A stretch of 13,668 nucleotides of DNA, from NCBI GenBank assembly GCA_963929765.1, contig CAWVKD010000006.1, forward strand, positions 1 to 13,668, read 5' to 3'. Source of the DNA: RGIG529 sp963929765 (GTDB lineage: Bacteria; Bacillota; Clostridia; Oscillospirales; Oscillospiraceae). Below, in pieces: positions 7,404 to 13,668 of this stretch; positions within the stretch are counted from its first letter, which is position 1, and every line of letters starts with the position of its first letter. A model generated the notes under the pieces. It had not been told where the DNA came from. It worked only from the letters and a program-made list of their open reading frames with translations, and searched no databases. A program made the translations under genes and the position numbers.

Positions 7404-8342
7404 ATGAATAAGGAACGTACGATGCTATTTTTATTCAATCCGCGTGCTGGAAGAGGCCGGGCAGGTGCACATCTTTTACGCATACTGGAAGCCTTTAGTC
7501 GCGCAGGGTACCTTATAACAGCCCATCCAACAAATGGGCCGGAAGATGCGCTGCGTATGGCAAAGGAAGTGGGTGGACAATACGATCGAGTTGTATGTTG
7601 TGGCGGAGACGGAACGCTTAATGAAACAGTACGTGGCCTTTTGATGGGAGGGCATACCGTTCCTGTTGGCTATATCCCAGCTGGAAGTACCAACGATTTT
7701 GCATCTAGTCTCGGCTTACCTCGACAAATGGCAGAGGCGGCTCGAATCGCAGCGGAAGGGACTCCTTTCCGCTGCGATGTAGGTGCCTTTAATGATAACT
7801 TTTTTGTGTATGTAGCAGCGTTTGGTGCGTTTGCAGAAGTGTCTTATTCGACTTCTCAACAGGCCAAAAATATGCTGGGTCACCTAGCATATTTATTAGA
7901 GGGAATGGCACGGTTACCTCGCTTAAAATCATATCAAGTGCACATAGAATACGATGATCATGTGATTGATGACGAATTTATTTTAGGGATGGTTACCAAT
8001 TCACTCTCTGTTGGTGGGTTTAAAGGACTATGTGGGAAAGAAGTGCGCTTGAATGATGGACTATTTGAAGTGTTGTTGATCAAGCGACCAGAAGGTATCG
8101 GACAATGGCGTAAACTCATCAGTGCTGTTTTAAGACAAGATCTTAACAAAGGAAACTTGTATTCTTTTACCACATCTGCTTTGCGGTTTACGTCAAAAGA
8201 ACCACTTTCGTGGACATTGGATGGGGAATACGGCGGTACTATGAAGGAAGCTTATATTGTCAACCGTCGAGAGGCTTTAAGTGTCATTGTGAAAAAAGAA
8301 TCAGAGCCAGTTCATTTTCAAGAGAAAGAAAAGCGTGACTGA
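7404..8342 (+). CDS. Diacylglycerol/lipid kinase, YegS/DgkB family
   Basis: A 312-aa soluble lipid kinase. Members of this family phosphorylate diacylglycerol or related lipids with ATP at the membrane surface, feeding phosphatidic acid back to phospholipid synthesis. Diagnostic motifs are FNPRAGRGRAG (11-21), the nucleotide-binding GGDGTLNE (67-74), IPAGSTNDFA (91-100), LNDGLFEVLLIK (216-227) and LDGE (272-275). Length and motif order fit the family, and nothing essential seems absent. The ATG at 7404 has only a weak ribosome binding site (GGGAAGATGATGAGA, about 7384-7398); upstream ATGs are out of frame. It lies 23 bases after the foldase gene and probably shares its transcript. The stop overlaps a stem-loop, and the glycine cleavage genes follow. 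Substrate cannot be read from sequence: DgkB is possible, but genomes often carry several paralogues. Confidence 0.88.
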   Translation: MNKERTMLFLFNPRAGRGRAGAHLLRILEAFSRAGYLITAHPTNGPEDALRMAKEVGGQYDRVVCCGGDGTLNETVRGLLMGGHTVPVGYIPAGSTNDFASSLGLPRQMAEAARIAAEGTPFRCDVGAFNDNFFVYVAAFGAFAEVSYSTSQQAKNMLGHLAYLLEGMARLPRLKSYQVHIEYDDHVIDDEFILGMVTNSLSVGGFKGLCGKEVRLNDGLFEVLLIKRPEGIGQWRKLISAVLRQDLNKGNLYSFTTSALRFTSKEPLSWTLDGEYGGTMKEAYIVNRREALSVIVKKESEPVHFQEKEKRD

Positions 8343-8376
8343 TCCGACAACACAAAGGATTATGGTGTGGGATCAG
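8339..8376 (+). other. Stem-loop at the lipid kinase stop codon
   Basis: CTGATCC (8339-8345) pairs with GGATCAG (8370-8376). Inner ACAC/GTGT pairs are separated by an uneven bulge. No T-run follows, so it is not a clear intrinsic terminator and the lipid kinase and gcv genes may be co-transcribed. The 65-base gap otherwise holds only the AGGAGGT site for gcvT (8396-8402). Confidence 0.45.
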
Positions 8377-8407
8377 CCGCGCATAAAACTTCTTTAGGAG
8401 GTAAGAT

Positions 8408-9490
8408 ATGGGAAAAAAGACACCATTATATCAAAAGCATATAGAAGCCGAAGGGAAAATGGTTCCATTTGCTGGTTATATATTACCAGTACAGTATCCG
8501 ACAGGTACTATTGCAGAGCATATGGCTGTACGTACAAAAGCAGGCCTTTTTGATGTGTCACATATGGGAGAATTTTTCCTTACCGGCACAGACTCTCTTG
8601 CTAATTTGCAAATGCTTCTGACCAATCAAATAGAAGGAATGTATGATGGACAAGCGCGGTACTCTCCTATGTGTAATGAACAAGGAGGAGTGATTGACGA
8701 TTTGTTGGTATATCGGCTCCATGCAACGTCTTATTTATTGGTAGTAAATGCGGCTAATCGAGAAAAAGATGCTAACTGGATTCAAAGCCACTTATTTGGA
8801 GATGTTTCCTTCCAAGATGCATCTGATGAGATTGCACAAATTGCATTGCAAGGGCCAAAAGCAACTGATATTATGAAAAAAGTTGCAGTGGAAGAAGAAA
8901 TTCCAAAGAAATACTACACTTTTGTGGAAAAAGGGATGGTAGCAAACATACCTTGTCTCATTTCCCGAACAGGATACACAGGAGAGATAGGATACGAGCT
9001 TTATTGCAGCCAAGAGGATGCTCCTCGGCTCTGGGAAGAACTTTTGAAAGTGGGAGAAGGAGATGGGTTGATTCCCTGTGGTCTAGGCGCACGGGACACG
9101 TTGCGTTTGGAAGCAGCTATGCCTCTGTACGGTCATGAAATGGATGAGACCATTTCTCCCATAGAAGCGGGGTTGGGATTTGCAGTTAAGCTTCAAAAAG
9201 AGGATTTCATAGGGAAAAAAGCACTTTTAGAAGCAGGAACACCCAGCCGGTGCCGTGTTGGTTTAGTCATGACAGGACGTGGCATTGCGAGGGAACAATC
9301 AGAAGTTTACTCTGGAGATTCCAAAATTGGCATAGTTACTTCTGGCACTCATTGCCCCTATTTAAAAAAAGCAGCAGCAATGGCATTGATTGACATTGCT
9401 TATGAAGCGGTTGGAACGAAAGTAGAAGTTGACGTACGAGGCAGAAGAATTGCAGCAGAAGTTGTTCCGCTGCCGTTTTATAAACGATAG
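8408..9490 (+). CDS. gcvT: Glycine cleavage system T protein (aminomethyltransferase)
   Basis: A 360-aa cytoplasmic, tetrahydrofolate-dependent aminomethyltransferase. It takes the aminomethyl group from lipoyl-H protein, releases ammonia and makes 5,10-methylene-THF. Typical motifs are FDVSHMGEFFL (48-58), YSPMCNEQGGVIDDLLVYR (85-103), where Asp97 or Asp98 corresponds to the conserved active-site Asp, VVNAANREKD (112-121), RTGYTGEIGYEL (187-198), and GLGARDTLRLEAAMPLYGHE (225-244). Length and motifs are complete. The ATG has an excellent AGGAGGT site 5 bases upstream. It is the first gene of gcvT-gcvH-gcvPA-gcvPB. In many Firmicutes this operon is controlled by a glycine riboswitch, but here the gap to the previous gene is only 65 bases, so none is present immediately upstream. 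Confidence 0.96.
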   Translation: MGKKTPLYQKHIEAEGKMVPFAGYILPVQYPTGTIAEHMAVRTKAGLFDVSHMGEFFLTGTDSLANLQMLLTNQIEGMYDGQARYSPMCNEQGGVIDDLLVYRLHATSYLLVVNAANREKDANWIQSHLFGDVSFQDASDEIAQIALQGPKATDIMKKVAVEEEIPKKYYTFVEKGMVANIPCLISRTGYTGEIGYELYCSQEDAPRLWEELLKVGEGDGLIPCGLGARDTLRLEAAMPLYGHEMDETISPIEAGLGFAVKLQKEDFIGKKALLEAGTPSRCRVGLVMTGRGIAREQSEVYSGDSKIGIVTSGTHCPYLKKAAAMALIDIAYEAVGTKVEVDVRGRRIAAEVVPLPFYKR

Positions 9491-9530
9491 ACACACAAAT
9501 TTGATTGATTGTTTAAGGAGGACAAACAAC

Positions 9531-9914
9531 ATGAACTATCCGACTCATTTACTGTATTCTAAATCCCACGAATGGGTTGCAATGGAAGGCGATACTGCAC
9601 GAATCGGAGTAACAGATTATGCTCAAGAGGCAATGGGAGATATTGTATTTGTCAGTTTGCCGGCAGAGGGTGATGCCATTGCCATTGAGGAATCATTTGC
9701 AGAACTGGAGTCTGTTAAGGCAGTTGCACCTGTTTATTCCCCCGTCAGCGGCACGATTTCCGCGATCAATGAAGCTCTTTTAGATGCGCCAGAGACCATC
9801 AACGAAGCACCCTATGACGCTTGGATGGTTGAGGTAACGGGAATCAGTGACAAAGAAACACTGATGTCGGCAGAGGAATATGAAGCCTTTGTGGCCAAGG
9901 AGAAGGAGGCCTAA
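9531..9914 (+). CDS. gcvH: Glycine cleavage system H protein (lipoyl carrier)
   Basis: A 127-aa small lipoylated protein that shuttles the aminomethyl intermediate from the P to the T protein and hydrogen to the L protein. The lipoyl-attachment motif is ELESVKAVAPVYSPVSG (58-74), with Lys63 as the modified residue. SHEWVAMEGDTARIGVTDYAQEAMGDIVFV shape at 12-41 is standard for the family, as is the length. The ATG at 9531 follows AAGGAGGAC (9515-9523) and gives the usual N-terminus. An in-frame extension back to 9429 overlaps the end of gcvT and has no family similarity, so it is not used. The gap after gcvT is 40 bases and to gcvPA only 3 bases, consistent with one operon. Confidence 0.96.
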   Translation: MNYPTHLLYSKSHEWVAMEGDTARIGVTDYAQEAMGDIVFVSLPAEGDAIAIEESFAELESVKAVAPVYSPVSGTISAINEALLDAPETINEAPYDAWMVEVTGISDKETLMSAEEYEAFVAKEKEA

Positions 9915-9917
9915 TCT

Positions 9918-11249
9918 GTGGGGAGCTATGTACCTGCTACAAAGGCAGAGCAAAAGGAAATGCTGGCGTCTATTGGTTGCGAAACGTTTGAAGATTTATT
10001 TGCCGGTCTTCCTTCTGATGTTTTGTTGAAAAAGCCGCTCCATCTGCCTAGCGGTTGCAGCCAAATGGAGACAGAGAAAAAAGTAACGGAATTGTCAGAT
10101 AAGAACCGTATTTTTAAGAGTATGTTCCGTGGTGCTGGAGCATATCACCATTATATTCCTGCTCCTGTACGCCAAATTACGGCAAAAGAGGAGTTTGTGA
10201 CAGCTTATACCCCCTATCAGGCAGAAATCAGCCAGGGGATTTTGCAGGGAATCTTCGAATACCAAACCATGATCTGTATGTTAACAGGGATGGCGGTATC
10301 CAATGCTTCGGTCTATGATGGTGCCACAGCGGCAGCAGAGGCCGTCGCTATGTGTCGAGAGCGAAAACGAACAGTAGCGCTGGTATCTGCCACAACGAAT
10401 CCACGGGTAATCGAGACAATTCGAACCTATTGTTTTGGTGCAGATACCGAACTTGTTATTGTTCCCGAAAAAGACGGTGTGACAGATCAAGCTGTATTAA
10501 AGGAACTTTTGACAGAGACAACAGCCTGTTTTTACCTCCAACAGCCCAATTTTTATGGGAATTTGGAAGAAGCTGAAATTCTAGGTCAACTTGTACATGA
10601 AGCGGGAGCCAAACTGATTATGGGGTGTAACCCTATTTCCCTTGGCATATTAAAAACGCCAGCAGAATGTGGTGCCGATATTGCAGTGGGCGAAGGTCAA
10701 CCTCTTGGCATGCCTCTCTCTTTTGGAGGGCCGTATCTTGGCTTTATGGCTGCAACGGATAAAATGATGCGCAAGCTGCCAGGAAGAATTGTAGGTGAAA
10801 CAACAGATGCAGAAGGAGAACGAGCATTTGTTTTAACACTTCAAGCAAGAGAGCAGCATATCCGGCGGGAGAGGGCATCAAGTAACATTTGCTCTAATCA
10901 GGCACTGTGTGCGTTGACGGCTGCGGTTTATTTAGCAACCATTGGGCCAAAGGGCTTAAAGCAGGTGGCATCTCTCTGTTATTCAAAAGCGCATTATGCA
11001 GCTGAAAAACTGAACAAAATCCCGGGATTCTCTCTGTTAAATAAGGGACCATTTTTCCATGAATTTGTAACGAGCTGCCCGATAGATACAGAAGTAGTTT
11101 TGAAACGTTTGGCACAAGAGGGAATTTTGGGTGGATTGCCATTAGAAGGTGAACATAAGGGACAAATCCTCTGGTGTGTGACAGAAGAAAATACGAAGGA
11201 AGAAATAGACCGGCTGGCGATGCTGTTGCAGGAGGTTACAAAAGCATGA
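9918..11249 (+). CDS. gcvPA: Glycine dehydrogenase (decarboxylating) subunit 1
   Basis: A 443-aa alpha subunit of the two-part P protein, which with GcvPB decarboxylates glycine and loads the aminomethyl group on GcvH. Subunit 1 lacks the PLP-binding Lys but shares the fold. Visible signatures are FRGAGAYHHYIPAPVRQI (70-87), FVTAYTPYQAEISQGILQ (93-110) with EYQTMICMLTGMAVSNAS following, and YDGATAAAEA (133-142). Length is usual. The start is GTG at 9918, 8 bases after AGAAGGAGG (9901-9909), which lies at the end of gcvH. Its TGA overlaps the ATG of gcvPB (ATGA), so translation of the two subunits is probably coupled, as expected for partners needed in equal amounts. Confidence 0.96.
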   Translation: MGSYVPATKAEQKEMLASIGCETFEDLFAGLPSDVLLKKPLHLPSGCSQMETEKKVTELSDKNRIFKSMFRGAGAYHHYIPAPVRQITAKEEFVTAYTPYQAEISQGILQGIFEYQTMICMLTGMAVSNASVYDGATAAAEAVAMCRERKRTVALVSATTNPRVIETIRTYCFGADTELVIVPEKDGVTDQAVLKELLTETTACFYLQQPNFYGNLEEAEILGQLVHEAGAKLIMGCNPISLGILKTPAECGADIAVGEGQPLGMPLSFGGPYLGFMAATDKMMRKLPGRIVGETTDAEGERAFVLTLQAREQHIRRERASSNICSNQALCALTAAVYLATIGPKGLKQVASLCYSKAHYAAEKLNKIPGFSLLNKGPFFHEFVTSCPIDTEVVLKRLAQEGILGGLPLEGEHKGQILWCVTEENTKEEIDRLAMLLQEVTKA

Positions 11250-12685
11250 AATTGATTTTTGAGCAGGGGAAAACAGGTAGAGGCATTGATATATTCCCCT
11301 CATCTGATGTAGATACTGTAATGCCGCCAGAAGAATTTTTACGCAAAGAAGAACCAGAGTTGCCATGTTTGTCAGAAAATGAATTAAGCCGTCACTATAC
11401 CCAGCTGGCAGATAGCACTTTTGGGGTTAACAATGGATTTTATCCACTGGGTTCTTGTACTATGAAATACAACCCAAAAGTGAATGAAGTTCTTGCAGCT
11501 CTACCAGGATTTGCCCAGATCCATCCTTTGCAACCTGTAGATACAGTACAAGGATGTTTGCGTGTTCTCCGCATGGCGGAGCAGTATCTCTGTGAAATCA
11601 CAGGAATGGATGCTATGACATTCCAACCTGCGGCCGGTGCCCACGGAGAATACACTGGATTACTATTGATTAAAGCGTACCATAAAAGCCGAAAAGATGA
11701 AGGACGTAATAAGATTATCGTACCAGATTCTGCCCATGGAACCAATCCGGCTTCAGCTTCTATGGCAGGGTATCAGATTGTGAACATTCCGTCTGGAGAA
11801 GATGGATGTGTGAATCTTGAAGCACTCAAGAATGCAGTGGGTGAAGATACAGCAGGTCTTATGCTCACAAATCCTAATACATTAGGCATCTTCGAAAAGC
11901 AGATTTTAGAAATAACAAATATTGTTCATGAAGCAGGCGGATTGGTTTATTACGATGGTGCCAATTTAAATGCCGTGATGGGTATTACAAGACCAGGGGA
12001 TATGGGATTTGATGTGGTGCATTTGAATCTGCATAAAACCTTCTCAACACCCCATGGTGGTGGCGGACCCGGTAGCGGAGCAGTTGGTTGCAAAGCATTT
12101 TTAGAAGCTTTCTTGCCTGCACCTCGTGTTGTTGAAGCAGAAGATGGCAGTCTGGCGTTAGAAACCATGCGTCCACAAAGCATTGGTAGAGTGAAAGATT
12201 TCTATGGTAATTTTTCGGTGGTTGTAAAAGCCCTGTCTTATCTGATAACATTGGGACAAGAAGGTGTTCGGGAAGCTGCAAGTAATGCTGTTCTCAATGC
12301 CAATTATATGATGGAGCAATTGAAAGACCAGTATCCTGTATCGGGAGCCGGCAGATGTATGCATGAATTTGTAATCAGTTTAGAGAAACTAAAAGAAGAA
12401 ACAGGCGTTTCTGCAATGGATGTTGCCAAAGGATTGTTGGATCGCGGTTTCCATCCGCCTACGATGTATTTCCCGTTGATTGTGCATGAGGCATTGATGA
12501 TAGAGCCGACAGAAACAGAACCTCGTGAGATGCTGGACGGAATGGTAAAGGCGTTACATGAGCTCTATGACATAGCTCATGACGACCCGGAAACATTGCA
12601 CACAGCACCACATCATGCCAAGATTCGCAGACCAGACGAGGTAAAAGCAGCCCGGAACCCTGTTTTACGTTGGAAACCAGAATAA
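11246..12685 (+). CDS. gcvPB: Glycine dehydrogenase (decarboxylating) subunit 2
   Basis: A 479-aa PLP-bearing beta subunit of the glycine decarboxylase. Motifs include NNGFYPLGSCTMKYNPK (62-78), AGAHGEYTG, DSAHGTNPASA (161-171), YYDGANLNAVMG and HLNLHKTFSTPHGGGGPGSG, where Lys264 should form the PLP Schiff base. The ATG at 11246 overlaps the gcvPA stop and has AGGAGGTT (11230-11237) ahead; an in-frame extension from 11174 lies inside gcvPA and is not used. The gene is complete. No terminator follows. Its stop is 4 bases before a long stem that contains the ribosome binding site of the next gene. The L protein (lipoamide dehydrogenase) and lipoate ligase are not seen nearby and must be encoded elsewhere. 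Confidence 0.97.
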   Translation: MKLIFEQGKTGRGIDIFPSSDVDTVMPPEEFLRKEEPELPCLSENELSRHYTQLADSTFGVNNGFYPLGSCTMKYNPKVNEVLAALPGFAQIHPLQPVDTVQGCLRVLRMAEQYLCEITGMDAMTFQPAAGAHGEYTGLLLIKAYHKSRKDEGRNKIIVPDSAHGTNPASASMAGYQIVNIPSGEDGCVNLEALKNAVGEDTAGLMLTNPNTLGIFEKQILEITNIVHEAGGLVYYDGANLNAVMGITRPGDMGFDVVHLNLHKTFSTPHGGGGPGSGAVGCKAFLEAFLPAPRVVEAEDGSLALETMRPQSIGRVKDFYGNFSVVVKALSYLITLGQEGVREAASNAVLNANYMMEQLKDQYPVSGAGRCMHEFVISLEKLKEETGVSAMDVAKGLLDRGFHPPTMYFPLIVHEALMIEPTETEPREMLDGMVKALHELYDIAHDDPETLHTAPHHAKIRRPDEVKAARNPVLRWKPE

Positions 12686-12689
12686 AAAG

Positions 12690-12778
12690 TGCACGAGGAG
12701 GCGCCAAAAATGAAACGATTTTGGACAATATTTGGTACAGCTGCGGTAGTAGCAATTCTTTTGGCGCTTCCTCGTGCA
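12690..12778 (+). promoter_or_regulatory. 20-bp stem-loop enclosing the RBS and start of the last gene
   Basis: Bases 12690-12709 pair with 12759-12778 over 20 positions: 19 Watson-Crick pairs and one G-U (12700 with 12768). The left arm includes the whole Shine-Dalgarno GAGGAGG (12695-12701). The 49-base loop holds the ATG (12710) and the first codons; the right arm encodes the end of the signal-peptide core. No T-run follows, so it is not a terminator. Folding would hide the ribosome binding site; a ribosome ending gcvPB at 12685 would open the base of the stem. The pairing is read directly; the regulatory role is inferred. Confidence 0.75.
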
Positions 12779-13668
12779 GAAGCTGCCCCATCAGTTTTTT
12801 TTACTGCAATGAATGACCAACTCTTACCATTGAATACCAGTACAATACCTGTCGTACGAAATGGAAGCGTTTATATTCCCTATACTGTGTTTGGAGAACA
12901 AAACATTGGTGTTTTCATCTCCTCTAGAACAAATAATACTCTTGTTTTGTACGGCAGACAAAAGATTTTAACATTTGACCTTGCGGCAGGAAACGCTCAC
13001 GATTTGGAGACTGCCTATTCTGCTCAGGCGATTTCCCAAAATGGAACCGTTTATGTGCCGGCTTATTTTGTATCTCAATACTTTGACTTGGAATATTCCT
13101 ACCTTTCAACAGATTATGGTACCATAATACGAATGAAAAATTCCGATGCGGATTTAAACGATACTGCCTTTATCAAGATGAATACCCAATTAATGAAACA
13201 GTACTATGAGTCGTATACCAACCCAACATCGAAACCGACTAGTAGTAGTACAGTTGCTCCTTCTGTGACCAGTACGCCTACAAAAACTCCACGGCCGACT
13301 GTTAGCAGTCGTCCGTCTCCTTCTGCTTCAATGACACCAGTACCTTCTCAAGCAGAACCGTCTCCATCGCCCTTGCCGACGGAACTTTCTGAAACTATGT
13401 CCCTTTCACTTGCTGTTCGTGTAACCGATCAAAGTGATACGGAAATGCTATTGAATCTGTTTGATGGGAAGACAAAAGCGGTTTGTTTCTTTTTTTCGCC
13501 AGAAGAGCTGGTGTCTCAAAGTGGCTTAGTGCGACGTGTTGTAGGGTCAGGATATGGAATTGGGTTTTATGTGACCAGTGGAGAATCGTCTTTAGAATAC
13601 TCTTTGGAGCAAGGAAATCAGTTGCTCAGCGAAATTGCCCGGACGACAACACTTCTTGTGGCAGGTCC
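12710..13668 (+). CDS. Secreted stalk-domain protein with degenerate NodB-like C-terminal region, partial
   Basis: 319 codons are visible and the frame is open to the window end, so the C-terminus is missing. A signal peptide (KR then a hydrophobic core, cleavage likely after AEA at 25 or AEAA at 26) points to export. Residues about 33-144 look like a stalk / copper amine oxidase N-terminal-like domain, with two repeats of the NGxVYxP type (51-57 and 111-117). A Ser/Thr/Pro-rich linker covers about 171-228. From about 231 the sequence follows the layout of polysaccharide deacetylases (NodB fold): beta strand, LLNLFDGKTKAVCFFFS (247-263), then LVRRVVGSGYGIGFYV (273-288). The metal-binding Asp-Asp and His-x3-His are not seen in the expected places, so it is probably inactive as a deacetylase. 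ATG follows GAGGAGG (12695-12701), sequestered in a hairpin. A cell-wall role is a guess. Confidence 0.8.
   Translation, partial: MKRFWTIFGTAAVVAILLALPRAEAAPSVFFTAMNDQLLPLNTSTIPVVRNGSVYIPYTVFGEQNIGVFISSRTNNTLVLYGRQKILTFDLAAGNAHDLETAYSAQAISQNGTVYVPAYFVSQYFDLEYSYLSTDYGTIIRMKNSDADLNDTAFIKMNTQLMKQYYESYTNPTSKPTSSSTVAPSVTSTPTKTPRPTVSSRPSPSASMTPVPSQAEPSPSPLPTELSETMSLSLAVRVTDQSDTEMLLNLFDGKTKAVCFFFSPEELVSQSGLVRRVVGSGYGIGFYVTSGESSLEYSLEQGNQLLSEIARTTTLLVAG

Noticed and set aside
9429..9530. Extended N-terminus of gcvH
   Set aside because: It overlaps gcvT, has no family similarity, and the ATG at 9531 has a strong AAGGAGG and gives the normal protein.
11174..11245. Extended N-terminus of gcvPB
   Set aside because: It lies inside gcvPA in another frame; the ATG at 11246 overlaps the gcvPA stop and has AGGAGGTT upstream.
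12557..12581. CATGAGCT / AGCTCATG inverted repeat inside gcvPB
   Set aside because: An 8-bp stem within conserved coding sequence; likely chance.

Overview
The window looks like chromosomal core DNA from a Gram-positive, low-to-moderate GC member of the Firmicutes/Clostridia. The grounds are gene order (glmU end, prs, pth, a small Zn-ribbon gene, mfd, a PrsA-type lipoprotein foldase), purine-rich AGGAGG-type ribosome binding sites, TTG and GTG starts, a split glycine decarboxylase (gcvPA plus gcvPB), and a secreted protein with a Ser/Thr/Pro linker and a stalk-like domain. Placement nearer the Oscillospirales is only a guess. All genes read on the + strand. I saw no mobile element, CRISPR array, rRNA or tRNA.

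Region 1 (1-2331), housekeeping: the last 24 codons of glmU, then prs (PRPP synthase), pth (peptidyl-tRNA hydrolase) and a Zn-ribbon, Pro-rich, two-helix membrane protein. A perfect 13-bp inverted repeat covers the prs stop codon and complicates the pth start. Region 2 (2332-2519) is the longest gap, 188 bases. It holds a strong terminator-type hairpin with a T-run and the mfd ribosome binding site, with no clear promoter after the hairpin. Region 3 (2520-7380): mfd (transcription-repair coupling factor), then a sigma-A-type promoter with an extended -10 element, then a parvulin-type lipoprotein foldase. Region 4 (7404-12685): a YegS/DgkB-type lipid kinase followed by gcvT, gcvH, gcvPA and gcvPB, tightly packed, giving the T, H and P proteins of the glycine cleavage system. 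The L protein is not in the window, and the 65-base gap before gcvT is too short for a glycine riboswitch. Region 5 (12686-end): the 5' part of a secreted protein that runs off the window. It has a signal peptide, a stalk-like (copper amine oxidase N-terminal-like) domain, a Ser/Thr/Pro linker, and a C-terminal part that looks like a polysaccharide-deacetylase fold without its metal ligands.

Two observations stand out. The Shine-Dalgarno of the last gene lies inside a 20-bp stem (19 Watson-Crick pairs and one G-U) that starts 4 bases after the gcvPB stop, suggesting translation gated by the upstream gene. The same gene appears to encode a degenerate NodB-like domain. I found no convincing wholly new system; most of the window is ordinary core genome.
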